A stretch of DNA of 47,315 bases from Rhizophagus sp. LPA8_4_AMF (lineage: Eukaryota; Glomeromycota; Glomeromycetes; Glomerales; Glomeraceae): the NCBI GenBank assembly GCA_021464525.1, contig JADRCO010000158.1, positions 1 to 47,315 on the forward strand, in the 5' to 3' direction. A model generated the notes under the pieces. The model did not search any database. It had not been told where the DNA came from and saw only the letters and a list, made by a program, of their open reading frames with translations. This document shows positions 40,926 to 47,315 of this stretch, one piece after another. Positions within the stretch are counted from its first letter, which is position 1; each line of letters begins with the position of its first letter. The translations under genes were made by a program, and so were the position numbers.

Positions 40926-41284
40926 ATGATCAGACTGATCAGTGCCAGGTATAATTTTTTTATATAATATGATAGTAATAATCAGTGATGACGCAATATT
41001 TTATAATAGCATTAACTATTATTTTATTTTATTATTTTATTTTATATATAAGTACGCACTAAATTTTTATGTGCATTGGAATAAATCTGAATTTTTAACA
41101 CTGATAATATTTGTATTGGCAGGCTAAATATGGTAACATGACTAATAAATGGAAATTGATTTAAATATTTATATTCAGTTTTGGCATTTTTATTTTTTTC
41201 TTTTAAAATATTTTCTTATTATCGTAATGCTCTTAAATTTTTTTACTTAAAAACACTCTTTATTTCAGTTATTATAATATGTTT

Positions 41285-41453
41285 ATAATATGGGGTCTTT
41301 GCAATAGAAAGGGAAAACTACTAGAAAAAAAATTTTTTAAATTAATATTAAATCTGAATTTTTTATAATTAATAAAACATATTTAGCATATAAATATTAA
41401 TTTAATTTTTTCTGGTAGTTTTCTCCATTTCTATTGCAAAGGCTCCATATTAT
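41285..41453. mobile_element. MITE (TIR ATAATATGGRGYCTTTGC)
   Basis: A 169-bp element with long imperfect inverted ends. Left: ATAATATGGGGTCTTTGCAA, then TAGAAAGGGAAAACTACTAG. Right, reversed: ATAATATGGAGCCTTTGCAA, then TAGAAATGGAGAAAACTACC. The arms match over about 45 bp with a few changes. No coding capacity. Confidence 0.85.
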
Positions 41454-42009
41454 CATATTTTTTTATCTGCTATATCTAAGAATATATATATATTATAAAG
41501 GTATATTTTTACTATCATTTTTTTTAACTCTTTTTTTCTGTTTATTTCTTCTTTTATTAATACTCCTACTAATATATTTTCTATTATTTCTTTTTTATTA
41601 CTAAAATATTTATTAACGTTTTCCACTACTAACATTTTCTATTCTATTTTAAACCTTTCTTTTTTTCTACTAATATTTCTACTAATATTTTCTATATTTA
41701 TATATCTATTACTAATGTATTCTCACTAATAATATGCTTACTAATATTTTCTACTAATGTTTTTTTTAAATAATCAAATTAAATAGATATAACAAAATAA
41801 GTAATTATTATACTAGAATATTATATTATATAATTGATTATTTTATTTACATATAATAAATATAGTTATTTTTTAATTAAAAATTGTAAATAAACTTAAT
41901 AAATTGTAATAAAATTGTGAATTAAAATGGTGAAAAATATAAATTTTAATTGTACGCATTTTATTTTTCATTTAAATTAAAATAATAAAACTATTAGTAT
42001 TATTATTAA
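41454..42009. repeat. CTACTAATATTTT short-period repeat and AT spacer
   Basis: From about 41,563 to 41,763 the 12-14-bp word CTACTAATATTTT recurs in degenerate form, often seven or more times. The remainder is A/T spacer with no gene. Confidence 0.6.
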
Positions 42010-42285
42010 TATTATAATATATTATAATATCTATATGTTATCTGTATGATATTTACCATAAAATATTGGGTACCTAATAAGTTCATGATATGTGATTATA
42101 GTTTACTACCTGATATGTATATAAAATGTATGCAATGTCTATAGTATATATTTCCAAATTTACACATAAATGCTATATATATTAGGTACCCAATATGTGT
42201 GAATATGTTGCATGCCATAGACATACCTTGTATATATCAAACACATATTGGATACCTGATATATGCATGACAATATCAATTTTGA
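42010..42285. repeat. Dispersed repeat, copy C, with internal inverted pair
   Basis: Contains GGTACC-centred words of the same kind as copies A and B. Two 17-bp segments, ATATTGGGTACCTAATA at 42,063-42,079 and TATTAGGTACCCAATAT at 42,180-42,196, are exact reverse complements about 100 bp apart. A further GGATACCTGATATATGCATG ends the block just before the MULE pseudogene. Confidence 0.65.
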
Positions 42286-42289
42286 TCAG

Positions 42290-44870
42290 TATATGACACT
42301 TTTCTAGACAATAGAAGCTTTATTTTTCACGTAACTTCTAATAATATTATGACTTTTTTCTAGACAATAACTACATGTCTTGAAAGATGAAGATATGTTT
42401 TGATTGCTGGTTATTTCTGTTGGTGCCTTATAATGTTTTGGAAAATGATCTTTTGGTTTGTGATATTCAGAGTTTAATATCTCTGGAATAATATTATTAT
42501 TTACTATAATTAACGAGTTTAATGATTGTTATTGGCAGTTATTTTTTGTAACGTCATAAGAAATGGTCTTCTGAGCTTCACAGCTATTTAGCCCTATGTC
42601 ACATTGATACTTTGTTATAAATATTTTGAGAAGTTCATTCAGTTCTTTTATTACGTTTTCTACTATAGCAATTTAAATACTAGTTTTCACCACAAATATC
42701 ATTTTACCAAATTTAACCCTTTTATTAGCTCTTTTTTTTAATAGTTGATATATAAATATTACCAGGTCAAATTTGATTAATGTAATACACCAGTTTGATT
42801 GAATAAGTTTTATTTTCTTAAGTAATTGTAACATAACTTAATGTTTTAGATGAAATAGACTCAAACTAACGTATATGAATGAAACTCATATGAAATATAG
42901 CTTTATCAAATTGAAGTAAAGTTTGATACTGATGTCAACTCAACATCTTTTGGTTAATAATGTACATGCATGTATAAAATGATGTTAAGTTTGAAAGTAT
43001 TACTATATAGTGCAGCAGGTTAACTATTAAAAATATTATCATTATATAGCTGACTTCTCATATTTCTTAAATTTCGCTATTATCTATATTTGATAGAAGT
43101 TCTTGCAATCTTATTTGTAGCATGTTATATATATACTCAATAATATCCTTTGAATTATCAGGTTCATTGACCTTTTAATACATCTATTGGATTAGCATAC
43201 TACAGAACATTATACTAAAAGATTAAAAACTTTATTTTATAGCCACTTACTTGATCTATTGTAATTAATGTTTCCTGATATAATAATACCTATTTCATTT
43301 ATGCTTCTGAAGTAATAATAATATAAGCGTTAAATGCTCCTTTAAAATAGAATCAATTTCTTTAAAGATGGTGTTATATGTTGATGGAAGACCAGTTGTC
43401 AGATTTGACCTATAATAATCATTAAGATAGTTGTAATATGCTTTTTTGTTTAATTCATGTTTGACTTCCTTTACTAGCTCTTTTAAAAGTATACCTTGGT
43501 CAAGATGCTTTTTAAAAATACCATTAATGGACTCAACCTGTTGAGTTAACTTAACCCTACTGTAAATATCTTTCTAATGGAATACCTCGCCTATGACTCA
43601 TGACTTGGATAAGTTTTTTTCAAGATAAGTTCAGTACAGCTCGTATTTTGTAAGCATTTCTTTATATCTTAACTCAAATTGATATTGCGTATAGCTATTG
43701 CGCATGTGGTAAAAATCTTCGATGAAATTATTGATTATCTTTCCATGCAATTTAGACTTAGCTTTTTTCTTTATATTTTCTGTACACATTAAATGTTGAG
43801 TTTGTGGATAAGTAATCTGAATAGCAGCTATCATCATTAGATCATTATTGGTGAATAACACAATAGGTGAGAGATTACTTATGACTTCAAATATGCATAT
43901 TGGTATCCAATTATAGTTAGCTAATATTTTGTATTTTATCAATGTTTGAGTGAGGATTCTTGTTTTAAAGTTGTTGTCAATACTAACAAATAAACTAAGG
44001 GCCATTTTATATTGATTCATTTTAGCTGTATTATCATAAATAATAATATCATGATATTTAGGCCAAAGTTTATTACATTAGTTGCTGACTTGTTATCCAA
44101 AAAAGCCTGATGAGTTCATTGAATAGTCCTTCTAATCGTATTGTAACAAAAAAATCAAGATTATTATCACGTTTTTTATAAGATATGAGAACATCATTGA
44201 TATATTATTCTCATCATGAATTCAGACTCCTTGGAACTTTTGAATTGCATTATACAGGTTCTTTTTCTTTATGTGTTATTGAGGAAATTCTTTAAGGAGG
44301 AGTTCGTACTGCTGTTCAGCACTTATATGTCCATTGATGATATAAAGCTTAATTTTATCTAGAATTGCTTGCAGAAAATGTTGATTCATAGGAGCGAACT
44401 CTATAGTTACTGGATCACATTGATGATTATAGTCATTATTGAGTTTGGTAAGAATAATGCTTGCTATAGATAATTTGTTTTGGCTGTAATAGCATCGCGA
44501 TGTGAAGTAATATCCTTTACTGTACCTTCTTCGATTTATTGATTTCAGATTTCTAACAAGTATAAACATGCTGGCGAACAATTGTTTTATCAATGTTATC
44601 ACGTTCTGTATGATATTTAATAGCTATGAACCTATCTTACTTTGCATATTGATTAACAATTACATTAATCTCATTCCAATCTTTAAAGGTATTATTAACT
44701 TTTAATATTGCTTTGTTTATATTCATATTACTGAAGTAATCTTTATTTGTATAACTTGCAAATTCAGGTAACATATTTTTGTCCATATTATCTACAACTA
44801 TCATATTCATAGTTTGGTATGGGTGACTGGTATTGATATTTGAACTTCATAAGGTAGAAATTTCTAAGCT
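42290..44870 (-). pseudogene. MULE-type (FAR1-like) transposase, near full length but broken
   Basis: Read on minus, pieces occur in the family's order. The N-terminal DNA-binding module is at about 44,810-44,645 (NKAILKVNNTFKDWNEINVI). A following piece reads LSIASIILTKLNNDYNHQCD, then TIEFAPMNQHFLQAILDKIK and ISAEQQYELLLKEFPQ. The MULE core at 44,020-43,631 reads WIPICIFEVISNLSPIVLFT, NNDLMMIAAIQITYPQTQHL and MRNSYTQYQFELRYKEMLTK. Next is a post-core helical region (RVKLTQQVESINGIFKKHLD, then TTGLPSTYNTIFKEIDSILK). A SWIM-like end FHMSFIHIR-stop-FESISS follows. Last is a zinc-knuckle relic CSYCLEKSHNIIRS that has lost its final Cys. Multiple stops and frame changes make it inactive. Confidence 0.8.
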
Positions 44871-45190
44871 TATCAAATAGCAAACACGTTTGATACTCCT
44901 TTACTTATGTCTTCTATACAAACTAACTAGAATAAGTTTTTATTGATGTAGGTAAGAAAGGTAAAAATTCAAACAGTTAATATGCCACAATAGCAATAAT
45001 AAAACAGATAAACTTAGAATTTCAAATGCTCATCAAACTAACAGGAAACTGGCAATTATTATTAGTTGAAGATAATATTTGTTGATGAAGAATAAAGGGA
45101 TGTTAAAAGAAGGGTAAAGAAAACAGACAGCGAGAAGGCTGTATGGAAAAAAATTTGATTGTGAGCAAAAAACAATAATGAAAGATATAT

Positions 45191-45346
45191 GGGTTCTTTG
45201 CTAGGAAAATGACCTTCTGAGAATTTTTTAACTTAATTTTAAAGTTAATCTCATTTTAGTCTATTTGTTTTGAAAAATGAAGAACAATGAAAATCTCAAT
45301 TTTTATTGAAAAGTCCTCAGAAGGTCATTTTCCTAGCAAACAACCC
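45191..45346. mobile_element. MITE (TIR GGGTTSTTTGCTAGGAAAAT)
   Basis: A 156-bp element with nearly perfect inverted ends of about 31 bp. Left: GGGTTCTTTGCTAGGAAAAT, then GACCTTCTGAG. Right, reversed: GGGTTGTTTGCTAGGAAAAT, then GACCTTCTGAG. There is one mismatch. It is flanked by ATAT on both sides, a possible target-site duplication. The high arm identity compared with the other MITEs here suggests it is the youngest insertion in the window. Confidence 0.9.
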
Positions 45347-47315
45347 ATATGATAAAGCAAAAATAATGACATGTTAAATGGAAATTATGCAATATATTAT
45401 TAAATTATAAATACTGGTGATGATCATTGCTGATGATTCATAGCAATTTTATTATTTATTATATATAATAGACTTAATTAAAAACTTTAGCTTTTGTCAT
45501 GAATTTTAGCAGTTTCTGGTAAAAAAATTTTGTGAAATGTTAATTTCACTTGTTAACTCTTAAAAATTACCATATGTAAATTTGTTTAATAATGTGTTAA
45601 TGCAAAAAAGATTTAAGTATCACATATGTGCTGATTTATACCCTAACAGGATCCTGAAAAATACATAAAAAAGTCAGATTTGAGTTTACATAGTAAAAGC
45701 CAAAATATTAATATAGATCTTTTCTTTTTTTAGATAGTGCCAGCTGGAGTTTTATACCTTTTTAAATACTAGCCAACATTATTATAATTCCAGCTCTAAA
45801 AAGTTGCTTATTTTAGGGTAAAATCATGCTGATCTTCTTTGATCTCTATATGTATTTTTTGGGATTTTACCCTAACTCTAAATTTTAGAAATAATCCCAA
45901 ATTTGTAGACCAATTACAATGACATTCAACTAATTTGACATTGACATATTGTAAAACATCAGAAAAAATTTTTTCTTTAAAATGTTTAAAAAGAAAATCT
46001 GTGTTATGTCAATGAAAAATAACATCTTTACATTAACGAAAAAAAAAATATGATACTGAAACTCTTATCTATTTTTTAAAGAAGCAGAAACTAAACTTTA
46101 TTGATACTTATTTTAATATCTTGAAAAAATAAGAAGACACAGAATTATAAGTTTCTTGACTTCTCTCAGAAAGATCTTGAAAAATATTTCCTATAAAACA
46201 TGCAAAAAAACCTATAAAATTTGCTAAGAAGTGTAAAAAATAAAAGAAGTAGTTATTTTTATTATATTAGAAAATATAATTTTTGTACAGGTGAAGTTTA
46301 AAGCATCTTGCAATTCTCATCAGGTAAAAAACAACTTTGTTTTTGTATAATTTACAAGTCTAAATCTAACTTTACTATAAATAAAATATTTATATAGCTA
46401 TATACCCGATATTAGTATAGAAGTAGTAGGTTTAAAGTAATTCATTGTGATTTATTTCTACGATACTACATTCTGTGGTCATTATTATCAAAAATATAAC
46501 AAATAAAAAAATTAAGTTGTCCCTCCAATATAAACTTGTTGAAGAAAATATGGGTTGAGTAGATTATGCTTTTAAATCTTATTTAACTTGCAGAAATATA
46601 AAATTATTTGCACAACAAAAGGTAATAGCAATATCAAGTAGCTACCAGATATACACAGGTTAGTATTATAATTTTTTATATATCATATAATTTTAGTAAT
46701 TTATTTTTTTTGTCTCTAAGGCTCTATTTTTCCAGAATCTGATACAATATGAAAGGATATATCAGACTAATAAGAAGAAGCGAAAAGCAAGTAATGTTTT
46801 TAATGATTACCTTTATGGTATTGTAATAATAGGTGAGAATCTTACTCTTATTTTTATCTTTAAGTGAGGATTATTATTAAGTATTAATATATAACCTTAA
46901 TATCATTAGCTATATTAGATTAGTACTTCATTTTACATATTAAGAAAAGATATACTGCACAAGCCAAATTGATTACTATATAAGTATCAGAAACTAACTA
47001 ACTTGAAAAGTGTATAGTTTTTATAGAAATTACTAATTTTTTTATTTAATATTTATTGTAAAATTTTATAAATTAAACATTATGATTATTACGTATATCA
47101 TATAATATACTATTAGTAGAATCCTGGATATTTTATATATAAATCATAACTAATCTACATAGATTTAAATACTTTTTGCTTCTTTGAAAATTGATTAAAT
47201 TTGCTAAAAATTGAATATAACATGTAAATTTATATGTAATTTTCTAAAATTTAAAATATGACTATGGTGGCTGTCACCTATAAACCGCACTAATATTATG
47301 TGACTTTAAACTTTT
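45347..47315. other. AT-rich repeat-poor end of window
   Basis: No gene or RNA recognised. The only structure seen is an inverted pair TTAGGGTAAAATC (45,813-45,825) and GATTTTACCCTAA (45,863-45,875), enclosing about 37 bp, with another TACCCTAAC at about 45,640. It may be a tiny fold-back element. Confidence 0.5.

Overview
This is a eukaryotic nuclear window. It is strongly AT-rich, its genes are split by many short GT-AG introns (about 50-310 nt), and the proteins are fungal in kind: a Skt5/Chs4-type chitin synthase activator with a CaaX end, a Cox9-type oxidase subunit, a Tda3-like oxidoreductase, and an ALAS carrying Cys-Pro heme motifs. A Ska1 kinetochore subunit, a muniscin, and several transposon families of a style I associate with Glomeromycotina point to an early-diverging fungus, most likely a Rhizophagus-type arbuscular mycorrhizal fungus. 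The organism is inferred; no search was run.

The window has two compartments. Positions 1.7-31.3 kb hold nearly all functional genes. In order they are SEC23 (-), COX9-like (+), an FCHo/Syp1 muniscin (-), a Tda3-like FAD oxidoreductase (-), calmodulin (+), a Skt5-like Sel1-repeat protein (+), cyclin C (-), mitochondrial glutamyl-tRNA synthetase (+), ARF6-like GTPase (-), an intron-containing tRNA-Lys(UUU) (-), 5-aminolevulinate synthase (+) and SKA1 (-). Neighbouring genes mostly alternate strand, giving short divergent promoters (about 200 bp at SEC23/COX9 and cyclin C/GluRS) and short convergent 3' ends. They are housekeeping genes without an obvious shared pathway, although SEC23, ARF6, muniscin and Skt5 all touch membrane traffic or cell-surface growth.

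The stretch 22-27 kb is an AT-rich island. It carries a decayed multi-copy coding remnant that contains or abuts two hairpin-type MITEs. From 31.3 kb to the end the DNA is a transposon graveyard: a Tc1/mariner-like DDE pseudogene, a hAT C-terminal fragment, a nearly full-length but stop-riddled MULE-type transposase, three more MITEs and a dispersed repeat family. It also contains a striking 3-kb tandem array at about 37.9-40.9 kb. That array is built of monomers of about 82 bp (themselves near-dimers of about 41 bp), with a monomer of about 130 bp recurring every 380-615 bp, which is a higher-order repeat organisation.

The observations most worth checking are the higher-order satellite, the SKA1 gene (Ska is the counterpart of the Dam1 complex and is lost in many fungi), two genes whose last intron decides the C-terminus (COX9-like and Skt5-like), and the decayed multi-copy family at 23.4-25.2 kb.
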